NCBI GenBank assembly: GCA_902785755.1
Contig: CACZZO010000032.1
Location: 1 to 42,101 of the forward strand
Reading direction: 5' to 3'
Origin: an uncultured Bacteroidia bacterium
GTDB lineage: Bacteria; Bacteroidota; Bacteroidia; Bacteroidales; F082
Length of the DNA stretch: 42,101 nt
The position numbers were made by a program, and so were the translations under genes. Positions within the stretch are counted from its first letter, which is position 1. The number at the start of each line of letters is the position of its first letter. Positions 27,747-35,893 of this stretch are shown here, piece after piece. Under the pieces are notes generated by a model. That model worked only from the letters and a program-made list of their open reading frames with translations, had not been told where the DNA came from and made no database searches.

Positions 27747-28709
27747 ATGGAACTTACGAAATACCTTGTGGATAATTTGGAAAACAGCCGTGAATTTACG
27801 CGCCACATTATCAATTCTTTGTCGCTTGTCGATTTGAAGCGGGTGAAAAGAGATTTGGAACGTCATTACACTGATAATCCGGAAACAAGCTATCTGATGG
27901 GCCATGTTGAAAGAAGGCTTTTCCCGGAACAAGTTGAGAAAGTGAAAAAAAAGCCCAATGCCACTATCAATCAACTGCTTCGCGATTTCAAGGACGAAAA
28001 AAGCGGCCTTATTGCTGCATCTCGACTTGAATTGCAGAAACGGTTTGAATACCAATCGTTTGAGGACCAAAAGAGAATCATAGATGCGTTCATGTTCAGG
28101 ACGACGAAGCACGACGTGGTTTGGTGTTCAAAGTATTTGCTCAGTGATTGGTTTTGGAGGGACATCTATTTTGACTCTATCGTGTGGTACTGGGAGCGCG
28201 AAATGGATAATTATCCTTTGCTCCGTGTGGTTTGTAAATATGCTTCGGATGATTATCTGAAGGAGAAAGTCCAGCAATTTGAGGAAGAGAATGAAGGAGT
28301 GGTCGAAGTCAAGGCATACATGTTGTTTTTGTCGCGGCTTGCGAAAGACCCGAATTTTGTCATCAACAAGGACAGGTTGAGGCCGTTTCAATATGTCTGT
28401 ATTTGTTCCAAAACGAACCGTCAGGTCACCCAAGAGGAGGCCAATACGGCATTGTTGCAAGTGGTGTTGGAGAGTCTTTCGGAAGGCTTGTTTTTCAACA
28501 AGTTTCGGCGCAAGCGCGACGGGACGGTGGTGTTCAGGTCAGGATGTATGATAGAATTCGCTTTGTGGACTATTTCCAAAACCGGGAACACAGACGTTTT
28601 GATTCGTTTCAACGAATGGGTCAAGGAAATGTGCTATAAGATAGAGAATATGCAAGATGCTGATTACGATGAGATTGTGGAAGCCGTTTCCCGCGTGTTG
28701 AGTGAGTGA
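27747..28709 (+). CDS. Uncharacterised cytoplasmic protein, 320 aa
   Basis: Not recognised. There is no signal peptide or transmembrane segment. The protein looks largely helical and is rich in charged and aromatic residues (NYPLLRVVCKYASDDYLKEK, SDWFWRDIYFDSIVWYWERE). A region near 215-270 contains CICSKTNRQVTQEEAN and FFNKFRRKRDGTVVFRSG. It has its own likely promoter and stands between typA and the CRISPR locus; it is convergent with the WYL regulator gene. I see no motif linking it to defence. The 72 bp after its stop hold no clear terminator. Confidence 0.7.
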   Translation: MELTKYLVDNLENSREFTRHIINSLSLVDLKRVKRDLERHYTDNPETSYLMGHVERRLFPEQVEKVKKKPNATINQLLRDFKDEKSGLIAASRLELQKRFEYQSFEDQKRIIDAFMFRTTKHDVVWCSKYLLSDWFWRDIYFDSIVWYWEREMDNYPLLRVVCKYASDDYLKEKVQQFEEENEGVVEVKAYMLFLSRLAKDPNFVINKDRLRPFQYVCICSKTNRQVTQEEANTALLQVVLESLSEGLFFNKFRRKRDGTVVFRSGCMIEFALWTISKTGNTDVLIRFNEWVKEMCYKIENMQDADYDEIVEAVSRVLSE

Positions 28710-28781
28710 AGGGGGGATAGTTGCAAAGAAAACCTAAGACGCAAATAATACTTTTCCTTGTCCACGGATAAGCTGGGATCA

Positions 28782-29684
28782 CTATTTGTACATCTCAATT
28801 GTCTTCATCAATTCGTCGTGTATCGTTTTGCGCAACGATTTGGGTTCGATGACTTCAAGTTCGTGGCCTTCTTTTAATATTTCCTGTCGGAAATCGAATG
28901 AAGGCGCAAGATAGTATTCGAAATCAGAATAAGTTTCGCGTGTGGTTATTTCTTTTTGGGATTGGTGTTTTGGAAGTGAACGGATAAGTGGAATCATTTT
29001 CCCGTAAGCGCGTAATACAATTCGTGTCGGTTTTTCTTTTTCACCGATGAAAACGCCGAAATGGTACTTGAAGAAATCCTCTGCATTAAAAAAAGGGTCA
29101 GTTTCAAAAGGCTCGTTTGTGGCAGAAAGTTCTATGATTCGGTCAAGGGCGAAAATCCGAAAATCGTTGTGTTTGTGGCGGTCTTTCCCTAACAGATACC
29201 ATCGTTGGCGAAACACTTTGAGGCAATATGGTTCGATGATTGTTGTCTTTGCAATTGAAGCCTCAAAACCTTGATGTGTCATTTGCAATGTGCAGTTGTT
29301 TTTGATGGCGTTGATGATGGTTTGGAGGTATTCTGTTCCTGAAGGGATTTCTTCGAGCACAAGTTTGTCTTTGATGGAAAGGCTGTCTGCAAGGATGTTG
29401 CCGACAGTTAGCGTTTGGAGCATCCAGTTTTGGGTGGAGTTGTCGCGGAGCATTTCGGGGTTGCTGATGTAATAAAGGTGTTGGTTGTCGCACCCGATGC
29501 GTATGCCAAACATATCATCAATGGAAATGCGTAGGCGGAAGAAGGTGGTGCGGGATAGAGGGCGGCTGTCGTTCAGGTCGTCTTCTATCCAAAGGCGTTT
29601 GATTCTGTCAAAACTAATCTTTTTTGCTCTTTGGATGGTATTGACCAACCAAATGTATTGCCTGAAAGTGTCGGTGTTTCTCAT
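28782..29684 (-). CDS. WYL-domain transcriptional regulator, likely regulator of the CRISPR-Cas locus, 300 aa
   Basis: I choose the ATG at 29684 (MRNTDTFRQYIWLVN); the longer open frame to 29807 would run through the shared promoter region and begins with implausible sequence. The N-terminal ~80 residues look like a winged helix-turn-helix (SRTTFFRLRISIDDMFGIRI). The central WYL domain has its name motif at Trp162-Tyr163-Leu164 (RQRWYLLGKDRHKHNDFRIFALDRI), and a C-terminal WCX-like extension follows. WYL domains bind nucleic acid or nucleotide-like ligands, and such regulators have been shown to control several CRISPR systems. The gene is divergent from cas3 with a perfect inverted repeat between them, so control of cas and of itself is a reasonable inference. 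Confidence 0.85.
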   Translation of the reverse strand: MRNTDTFRQYIWLVNTIQRAKKISFDRIKRLWIEDDLNDSRPLSRTTFFRLRISIDDMFGIRIGCDNQHLYYISNPEMLRDNSTQNWMLQTLTVGNILADSLSIKDKLVLEEIPSGTEYLQTIINAIKNNCTLQMTHQGFEASIAKTTIIEPYCLKVFRQRWYLLGKDRHKHNDFRIFALDRIIELSATNEPFETDPFFNAEDFFKYHFGVFIGEKEKPTRIVLRAYGKMIPLIRSLPKHQSQKEITTRETYSDFEYYLAPSFDFRQEILKEGHELEVIEPKSLRKTIHDELMKTIEMYK

Positions 29685-29702
29685 AGTTGAAGATTTTTTT
29701 TG

Positions 29703-29710
29703 CAAAAATA
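29703..29710 (-). promoter_or_regulatory. Putative -7 element (TATTTTTG, minus strand) of the WYL regulator gene
   Basis: Exact TAnnTTTG match, 18 bp upstream of the chosen ATG. The inverted repeat at 29728-29744 sits where its -33 region would be. Confidence 0.4.
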
Positions 29711-29727
29711 AAACTTTTTTCAACGAT

Positions 29728-29744
29728 GTTTCACGTTTTGAAAC
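29728..29744. promoter_or_regulatory. Perfect inverted repeat, candidate operator between WYL regulator and cas3
   Basis: GTTTCA (29728-29733), a 5-bp spacer, then TGAAAC (29739-29744). It lies between the two divergent -7 elements (29703-29710 on -, 29756-29763 on +) and covers the -33 region of both. A protein bound here could control both genes. The binding protein is not shown by sequence. Confidence 0.5.
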
Positions 29745-29755
29745 AGGAACGGTTG

Positions 29756-29763
29756 TAAATTTG
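29756..29763 (+). promoter_or_regulatory. Putative -7 element (TAAATTTG) of the cas operon
   Basis: Exact TAnnTTTG match, 28 bp upstream of the chosen cas3 ATG. It supports starting cas3 at 29792 and not at the GTG at 29768, which would lie at about the transcription start. Confidence 0.5.
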
Positions 29764-29791
29764 CAGCGTGAAATATGAAAAACGTAAAAGA

Positions 29792-31942
29792 ATGGAAACC
29801 ATAGCACACGTCAGAGCTGGAGATTTAGCAGTTCAGACCAACGAAGAGCATCAACAAGGAGTGGCAAGACTTGCTGCCAATTTTGCAGCAAAGTTTGGTA
29901 TGGCTGAATGGGGGCGGGTATTGGGATTGCTGCACGACAAGGGGAAGGAGCAGAGAGCGTTCCAACAACATATTATTAAGGAGAGTGGATTGAATCCAAA
30001 TGTGAAAGTTGGGGGAGACTATAGACACGCTTACGTTGGCGCCTTGATTGCCAAGAAGGTGTTTCCGCAACAGCATTTGTTGATGGATAATGCCTTAATG
30101 GGTCATCATCGGGGTCTTTATGACAATGGAGAAATGAATGAGGTGATGAAGTCGGAAATACCCGACGATGTGAGTGTTGAGAGCATTGATGCTCACTTGG
30201 AGATTCCTCGACTTGGAAAGCCACGAGACATCCATCACGTGCAGCGGATGCTGTATAGTTGCTTGGTTGATGCCGATTATTTAGACACCGAGGCTTTTAT
30301 GCAGCCTGAGCAGAGCAAACAGCGTGGGAGATATGATTCTTTGGCCGTATTGGAAGAGAAACTCGATGAATATCTGAGCAAATTGAAGAAAGATGCGCCT
30401 GATACAGAGGTGAACAGAATCAGAAATGAAGTCCAACAATGTTGCATCAAGGAAAGCGATAACAAGCCTGGATTTTTCAGTTTGACCGTCCCGACGGGAG
30501 GAGGAAAAACGCTTGCCTCTGTGCTTTGGGCCATCAAACACGCGGTAATGAATAATCTGAATCGCATAATTATCGCCATTCCTTACACGAGTATTATCAC
30601 CCAGACAGCGAGCGTGTTAAGAAACATTTTCGGTGAAGAGAACGTGCTTGAACATCATTCCAATGTAGATGGCTCCAAGTTGAACGACAAAGAGTTGACG
30701 GACAGGTTGAAATTGGCCACTGAAAACTGGGATTACCCCATTATTGTAACCACCAATGTCCAATTCTTTGAATCACTGTTTAGTAATAAGCCTTCCGATT
30801 GCCGTAAGTTGCATAATATTGCGAAAAGTGTCCTGATATTTGACGAGGTTCAAACTTTGCCTATTGACTTTTTGCAACCCATTGTCGATACTTTTGACAC
30901 TTTGAATAGGGTATTCGGAGCTTCAATCTTGTTTACGACGGCAAGCCAGCCTGTTTTGTCGGGAGAGATAATGGGTACGAATCCATTTGTTTCGTTTGAG
31001 GGCTTGTCCGAAATCCGTGAAATCATTCCACAGGAAGCAAATCTTCACAATCGTTTGCGCCGTGTTGAGATACGCTTTGATGAAGAACGTAAAAACTACG
31101 ATGAGATTGCAGAGCAAATAGCGAAGTATCAGCAAGTTTTGTGCATCGTTAATACACGAAACGACGCAAAGGAAATCTTCACCCGCTTGCCCAAAGAAGG
31201 TATTTGCTTGCATCTGTCGAGGATGATGTGTCCTGACCACGTCAGGGAAACTATTGCAAAGGTTAAAGCAGCACTCAATAATCTTGACAATTCCATTATA
31301 AGGGTGGTCGCCACACAGTTGATAGAGGCGGGTGTTGACATCGACTTTCCTGTGGTTTTCCGCCAAGAAGCGGGACTTGATTCCGTGTTGCAGGCAGCTG
31401 GTAGATGTAACCGAGAAGGAAAGTTAGACAGGGGAGAGACTTTCGTGTTTGGTTTGCAGAAGCCCCTGCCACGTGGTTTTATGACGCAAACCAACAACGC
31501 CCGTCTTGCAATGGGAAAAGAATATGATTGGTTTTCGCCCGAAGCGATGGAGGCCTATTTCAGACAATTGTATTCACGGGTTGATAGTTTTGACAAAGCG
31601 AATATCAAAGATTTGCTATACAAACCCGAAATGTTGTTTGAAACTGCGGCTTCAAAGTTTCAATTGATTGACGACAATACCACCTCGGTTATCGTGAATT
31701 GGAAAAACAGTATGGATATGGTGGAACGCTTGAAGAGGGATGGTGTCTCATACAGTTTAATGAAAGCATTGTCCCAGTTCTGTGTCAATGTGCGAAATGG
31801 GGATAAGGACAAATTAAACAAGGCGGGCGTTATTGAAGAAGTGTTGGAAGGTGTCTATGTGATACGAGACCAAGCATTTTACGATAAGGATGTTGGTCTT
31901 GTTACAGATAATCATTGGTTAGAAGAATCATTAATAGTTTGA
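29792..31942 (+). CDS. cas3: CRISPR-associated helicase/nuclease Cas3, type I-C, 716 aa
   Basis: Cas3 is recruited by target-bound Cascade and unwinds and degrades the foreign DNA. The N-terminal HD nuclease has His20, the His48-Asp49 pair (LLHDKGK), His79 (YRHAYVGA) and His105-His106 (MGHHRGL). The helicase has Walker A PTGGGKT with Lys239, motif II Asp351-Glu-Val-Gln354, TTASQPVL (motif III), QLIEAGVDIDFP (motif V) and QAAGRCNREG (motif VI). Nuclease and helicase are fused, the usual I-C form, and both look intact. I use the ATG at 29792 because the GTG at 29768 lies too close to the -7 element. The gene ends 3 bp before cas5c. Confidence 0.95.
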   Translation: METIAHVRAGDLAVQTNEEHQQGVARLAANFAAKFGMAEWGRVLGLLHDKGKEQRAFQQHIIKESGLNPNVKVGGDYRHAYVGALIAKKVFPQQHLLMDNALMGHHRGLYDNGEMNEVMKSEIPDDVSVESIDAHLEIPRLGKPRDIHHVQRMLYSCLVDADYLDTEAFMQPEQSKQRGRYDSLAVLEEKLDEYLSKLKKDAPDTEVNRIRNEVQQCCIKESDNKPGFFSLTVPTGGGKTLASVLWAIKHAVMNNLNRIIIAIPYTSIITQTASVLRNIFGEENVLEHHSNVDGSKLNDKELTDRLKLATENWDYPIIVTTNVQFFESLFSNKPSDCRKLHNIAKSVLIFDEVQTLPIDFLQPIVDTFDTLNRVFGASILFTTASQPVLSGEIMGTNPFVSFEGLSEIREIIPQEANLHNRLRRVEIRFDEERKNYDEIAEQIAKYQQVLCIVNTRNDAKEIFTRLPKEGICLHLSRMMCPDHVRETIAKVKAALNNLDNSIIRVVATQLIEAGVDIDFPVVFRQEAGLDSVLQAAGRCNREGKLDRGETFVFGLQKPLPRGFMTQTNNARLAMGKEYDWFSPEAMEAYFRQLYSRVDSFDKANIKDLLYKPEMLFETAASKFQLIDDNTTSVIVNWKNSMDMVERLKRDGVSYSLMKALSQFCVNVRNGDKDKLNKAGVIEEVLEGVYVIRDQAFYDKDVGLVTDNHWLEESLIV

Positions 31943-31945
31943 AAT

Positions 31946-32644
31946 ATGGATTATTACGACAAAGAGTTTTGTTTGGAAGTATGGGGGCCGATGGCCTGTT
32001 TCACCCGCCCCGAGTTGAAGGTGGAAAGGGTGAGCTATGATGTCATCACCCCATCGGCGGCACGAGCCGTCTTTGAAGCCATATTTTGGAAACCCGCTAT
32101 ACATTGGCAAGTGACCAAAATAGAGGTGCTTAACCCCATCAAATGGACTACCATCAGGCGCAACGAAGTGGGCGCGGTCGCCTCGAAGAATCCGATTTTT
32201 ATTGAGGACAAGCGACAGCAAAAGAACTCGCTGTTGCTGCAGGATGTCCGCTATCGGATTTGGGCAAAATTGGAATTCATTCCCAAATGGAAGCGGAAAG
32301 AGACCAGAAATGCCCGAATTGACGAGGAAGAGGTGGATTTGCTTCGCAAGGACGAGAACCCGGGCAAGTACAATGCTATGTTTGAACGCAGGGCAAGCAA
32401 GGGACAGTGCTTCAACCAACCATATCTAGGCACACGCGAGTTTTCGGCATCGTTCCGTCTGGTAAATCCTGGGCAAGAGGAATTGACGCCCCCGATTGAT
32501 GAAAGCCGCGACCTTGGCATTATGCTTTACGATATGGATTTTCGCGACAACCCCGAAAAGCCTGAAGCGATGTTCTACCGTGCCCGTATGGAGAACGGAG
32601 TGATTATTGTTCCACCCATTAACAGTGAGGAGGTTTTGAGATGA
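31946..32644 (+). CDS. cas5c: Cas5c (Cas5d), Cascade subunit and pre-crRNA endonuclease, 232 aa
   Basis: In type I-C, Cas5 replaces Cas6: it cuts the repeat at the base of its hairpin and stays on the crRNA 5' handle. The N-terminus (EFCLEVWGPMACFTRPELKVERVSYDVITPSAARAVFEAI; written here as the RAMP fold segment 7-46) and the length are typical. The ending overlaps the cas8c start as ATGA, which implies translational coupling. No cas6 exists in the locus, consistent with this role. Confidence 0.93.
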   Translation: MDYYDKEFCLEVWGPMACFTRPELKVERVSYDVITPSAARAVFEAIFWKPAIHWQVTKIEVLNPIKWTTIRRNEVGAVASKNPIFIEDKRQQKNSLLLQDVRYRIWAKLEFIPKWKRKETRNARIDEEEVDLLRKDENPGKYNAMFERRASKGQCFNQPYLGTREFSASFRLVNPGQEELTPPIDESRDLGIMLYDMDFRDNPEKPEAMFYRARMENGVIIVPPINSEEVLR

Positions 32645-34344
32645 TACTGCAAGCGTTATATGATTATTACAATAGAAGCAAAGGTTCGCTTCCCGCTTTT
32701 GGGCGAGAGTTGAAAGAGATAGGTTTCTTAATTGTCATTGATAAAAATGGCAAGTTCGTTAGGTTTGAGGACAGAAGAATAGACAAAAAGCAGGCACAAA
32801 AGTTTTTGGTAAAGAAAAGTGTTGGCCGAACAAGTGCTCCAGCGGCCAATTATCTTTACGATAATAGCGCGTATGTTTTTGGCTATTCTGAAAAAGGGGA
32901 TCCAAAGAAGTGTTTGGAAACATTCAAGGAGAAAGTGCAGGCACTATACGAGGTATCGCCTGACAATGCCGATATGAAAGCCGTATATGCGTTCTATCAA
33001 AATGACATAGTAGAAGTTTTGGAAAGAATGAAAGAAGATTTATTGTGGCCAGAGATTGAAAAGAATTTGAACAAGAAATATTCAACTTTTTCTTTTCTGA
33101 TAGAGGGTGATACAAAAATCGTGGCAGAGAAAGAGGAATTGTTGGATTTGTTGGGTTGTGATGATGGTTTTGGTGGAGAACAAACCTGCTTGGTGTCTGG
33201 TCAAAAAGGACGAGCAGTTGAAACCACGACCGCAACGATGATTCCAGGCAGTCAAGCAACGGCAAAACTGGTTGCTTTTCAGGTAAACTCGGGCTATGAT
33301 TCATACGGTAAAGAGAAAGGAGGCAATGCCCCAATCAGCGAAGAGGCTGAATTTGCATATACGACAGTATTGAACTATATGCTGCGTTCTGATTCGAGAA
33401 ACAAGTTCTTGATTGGCAACCGCACATTCCTTTTCTGGGCATCCAAAGATGACGAGGCTGGAAAACAGGCAGAAGAGAGCATTTTCAATATGTTTGGATT
33501 TACCGAACAGGAAGATGACCCAAATAAAAACATCGAACAAGTTAGAAAGACATTTAATGCCATCTACTCTGGTAGTTTAAGAACTTCGCTGGACGACAAA
33601 TTCTACATTTTAGGGCTTGCACCCAACTCGGCGCGAATTGCCGTGACCTATTGGTCAGAGCTGCCGTTGAAAGAATTCGCAGCACTCATCCTTCGACATT
33701 TTGAGGATATGGAAATCGTTGACACTCGCAAGGAGAAGAAACCTTATATGGGACTTCGTTCGATTTTGGCTGCTGTTACATTGGGAGGCAAATCATCAGA
33801 TGCGACACCAAATCTACCCGAATCCGTTGTGAAAAGCATTTTCCAAGGCTTGCCTTACCCAAATACTTTGTATGCTGGATGCATACGCCGTATTCGTGCC
33901 GAGCAAAGCCTCAACATTACCCGTGCCGCCATCATCAAGGCATATTTGAACAGAATTAGTAACCAACAAAAGATAAACGTTATGTTAGACGACAAAAACC
34001 CCAACCAAGGCTACCTCTGTGGCCGTCTGTTTGCCGTACTTGACAAGATTCAAGACGAGGCGAACAATCAACACTCCATCCGCGAAAGGTATATGAACTC
34101 TGCAAGTTCAACACCTGCGGCAGTGTTCGCAACCATTCTCAACCTTTCCTATCACCATTCAGAGAAACTGAATGAGGGGCGGAAAGTTTGGTTTGAGAAA
34201 ATCAAACAGGAAATCGTTGACAAGATTAGTCCCGACGGTTTCCCGGCTCACCTTGACCTGCAAGACCAAGGAAGGTTCTTCGTGGGCTATTATCAACAAA
34301 CCCAATGGTTTTACACCAAGAAAGACGAACAAACTGAAGAATAA
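32641..34344 (+). CDS. cas8c: Cas8c (Csd1), large subunit of type I-C Cascade, 567 aa
   Basis: This subtype-defining large subunit recognises the PAM. Family signatures are MILQALYDYYNR at the start, the GRTSAPAANYLYDNSAYVFGY segment (about 61-81), SGYDSYGKEKGGNAPISEEA (about 220-240) and SARIAVTYWSELPL. The C-terminal ~120 residues are the small-subunit-like region discussed under Cas11c. It overlaps cas5c by 4 bp and is followed 21 bp later by cas7c. Confidence 0.93.
   Translation: MILQALYDYYNRSKGSLPAFGRELKEIGFLIVIDKNGKFVRFEDRRIDKKQAQKFLVKKSVGRTSAPAANYLYDNSAYVFGYSEKGDPKKCLETFKEKVQALYEVSPDNADMKAVYAFYQNDIVEVLERMKEDLLWPEIEKNLNKKYSTFSFLIEGDTKIVAEKEELLDLLGCDDGFGGEQTCLVSGQKGRAVETTTATMIPGSQATAKLVAFQVNSGYDSYGKEKGGNAPISEEAEFAYTTVLNYMLRSDSRNKFLIGNRTFLFWASKDDEAGKQAEESIFNMFGFTEQEDDPNKNIEQVRKTFNAIYSGSLRTSLDDKFYILGLAPNSARIAVTYWSELPLKEFAALILRHFEDMEIVDTRKEKKPYMGLRSILAAVTLGGKSSDATPNLPESVVKSIFQGLPYPNTLYAGCIRRIRAEQSLNITRAAIIKAYLNRISNQQKINVMLDDKNPNQGYLCGRLFAVLDKIQDEANNQHSIRERYMNSASSTPAAVFATILNLSYHHSEKLNEGRKVWFEKIKQEIVDKISPDGFPAHLDLQDQGRFFVGYYQQTQWFYTKKDEQTEE
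33982..34344 (+). CDS. cas11c: Probable Cas11c small subunit from an internal start in cas8c, 120 aa
   Basis: Type I-C systems studied so far make Cas11c from an internal start in the same frame of cas8c. Codon 448 of cas8c is ATG (33982) and opens a 120-residue product, starting MLDDKNPNQGYLCGRLFAVLDKIQDEA, which fits the N-terminus (residues 1-15 around GYLCGRLFAV) and size of known Cas11c. The preceding bases are A-rich (ACCAACAAAAGATAAACGTT), suitable for initiation in Bacteroidota, where Shine-Dalgarno sites are often weak. Position and size are seen; expression is inference. Confidence 0.6.
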   Translation: MLDDKNPNQGYLCGRLFAVLDKIQDEANNQHSIRERYMNSASSTPAAVFATILNLSYHHSEKLNEGRKVWFEKIKQEIVDKISPDGFPAHLDLQDQGRFFVGYYQQTQWFYTKKDEQTEE

Positions 34345-34365
34345 CAACTTAAAAACAATTGAATT

Positions 34366-35217
34366 ATGTCAGAACTGAAAAACAGAATCGATTTCGTTTA
34401 CATCTTCGATGTACAGGATGGTAACCCCAATGGCGACCCTGATGCAGGCAATTTGCCTCGCGTGGATGCCGAAACAGGTATGGGTCTTGTGACCGATGTG
34501 TGCCTCAAACGCAAAGTTCGCAACTATGTGCAGGTGGCTAAAAATTGCGCAACTGGTTTCGATATTTTTATCAAAGAGAAGGCCGTGTTGAACACTCTCA
34601 TTGACAAAGCTCATGAGGAAGATACGGTCAAGGAGGCAAAAGACAAAACAACTGCTGCACGCGATGTGATGTGCAAATCGTATTATGACATTCGCACGTT
34701 TGGCGCTGTTATGTCAACTGGCAAGAATGCAGGCCAAGTAAGAGGCCCGATCCAATTTACATTCGCTCGTTCCGTTGATTCAATTGCCACGGCTGAACAT
34801 TCTATTACCAGAATGGCAGTTGCTACCGAAAAGGAAGCAGAAAAGCAAGGTGGCGATAACCGCACTATGGGACGCAAGGCCACCGTTCCCTACGGCCTTT
34901 ACGTTTGCCACGGTTTCATTTCTGCCAACCTTGCCAAACAGACAGGTTTCTCGGAGGAGGATTTGGATTTGTTCTGGGAGGCTCTGAAAAATATGTTCGA
35001 TGTTGATCGCTCTGCCGCACGCGGATTGATGAGTGCCCAGAAATTGATTGTGTTCAAACACGATTCGGTGTTGGGCAATGCGCCTGCCAACCAGTTGTTT
35101 GACCTTGTGAAAGTAGAAAAGTGTATTCCAGATGCTCCTCGCTCCTTCAAGGACTACACCGTTAAGGTTGACGAGGATGCCTTGCCTGCGGGAGTACATT
35201 TGGAATATCTGATTTGA
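34366..35217 (+). CDS. cas7c: Cas7c (Csd2), Cascade backbone subunit, 283 aa
   Basis: Cas7 polymerises along the crRNA spacer. Signatures of Csd2 are FVYIFDVQDGNPNGDPDAGN near the N-terminus, the YYDIRTFGAVMSTG segment, QVRGPIQFTFARSVDSI, and SAARGLMSAQKLIVFKHDSVLGN. The length is normal. It is preceded by a 21-bp gap with an A-rich stretch and ends 1 bp before cas4. Confidence 0.94.
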   Translation: MSELKNRIDFVYIFDVQDGNPNGDPDAGNLPRVDAETGMGLVTDVCLKRKVRNYVQVAKNCATGFDIFIKEKAVLNTLIDKAHEEDTVKEAKDKTTAARDVMCKSYYDIRTFGAVMSTGKNAGQVRGPIQFTFARSVDSIATAEHSITRMAVATEKEAEKQGGDNRTMGRKATVPYGLYVCHGFISANLAKQTGFSEEDLDLFWEALKNMFDVDRSAARGLMSAQKLIVFKHDSVLGNAPANQLFDLVKVEKCIPDAPRSFKDYTVKVDEDALPAGVHLEYLI

Positions 35218-35218
35218 G

Positions 35219-35893
35219 ATGTACACCGAAGACGATATGCTTATGTTGTCGGGGATTCAGCACTTTGTGTTTTGTCCCCGGCAATGGGCATTGATTCACG
35301 TTGAGCAGCAATGGTCCGAAAACCGACTGACGGCTGAGGGCAGGCTGCTTCACAAGAATGCCGACAACCCTTCCTACCGCCAGAAAAACGGTGACACGGT
35401 TTCGCTGCGCTCGGTTCCGGTGTCGTCGAGCGCATTGGGATTGTATGGCTTTACTGATGTTGTCGAGTTGCAGCCTTCTGAAACACAGGATAATGCCATC
35501 GTGCATCCCTCTTATCCTCAGTGCTATTGGAAGCCCAAGCCTGTTGAGTACAAACACGGACGGTCGAAACCCGATGCTCGCGACAAGGTACAACTTGCGG
35601 CTCAGGTCATCTGTCTTGAAGAACAATATGGTATTACGATAGACGAAGGCTGCCTTTATTATGAGGCCACCAACAGAAGGGAAACGGTCTTGATGGATTC
35701 TGACTTGCGAACATTCACACAAAAATGCGCCGACGAAATGCATTCCGTTTATCGGTCAGGCGTAGTCCCAAAAGCCGAAAAGAAGCACGGTTGCTCGAAT
35801 TGCTCGCTTGTCGAAATCTGTTTGCCCGATATTGTCAAAAGGCCTTCCGTGGCCAATTATTTGAAAAAAACGTTGTATGAAGAAACTGCTTAA
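35219..35893 (+). CDS. cas4: Cas4 RecB-like nuclease of the adaptation module, 224 aa
   Basis: Cas4 trims prespacers and secures PAM-proper orientation with Cas1-Cas2. An N-terminal Cys lies in FVFCPRQWALI. The nuclease core includes PVEYKHGRSKPDARDKVQLAAQV (residues ~108-130; Glu and Lys of the active site and the QLAAQ helix) and YYEATNRRE. The C-terminal Cys cluster (CSNCSLVEIC) fits the Fe-S ligands. The gene overlaps cas1 by 17 bp, consistent with a Cas4-Cas1 complex. Confidence 0.92.
   Translation: MYTEDDMLMLSGIQHFVFCPRQWALIHVEQQWSENRLTAEGRLLHKNADNPSYRQKNGDTVSLRSVPVSSSALGLYGFTDVVELQPSETQDNAIVHPSYPQCYWKPKPVEYKHGRSKPDARDKVQLAAQVICLEEQYGITIDEGCLYYEATNRRETVLMDSDLRTFTQKCADEMHSVYRSGVVPKAEKKHGCSNCSLVEICLPDIVKRPSVANYLKKTLYEETA

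Noticed and set aside
29685..29807. N-terminal extension of the WYL regulator to an upstream start
   Set aside because: It would place coding sequence over the candidate operator, both promoter elements and the cas3 start; the ATG at 29684 fits family length better.
30842..30853. Non-canonical Cas3 motif II (Asp-Glu-Val-Gln, no final His) as evidence of inactivation
   Set aside because: The catalytic Asp-Glu pair is kept and Gln at the last position is seen in helicases of this superfamily, so the enzyme is likely active.
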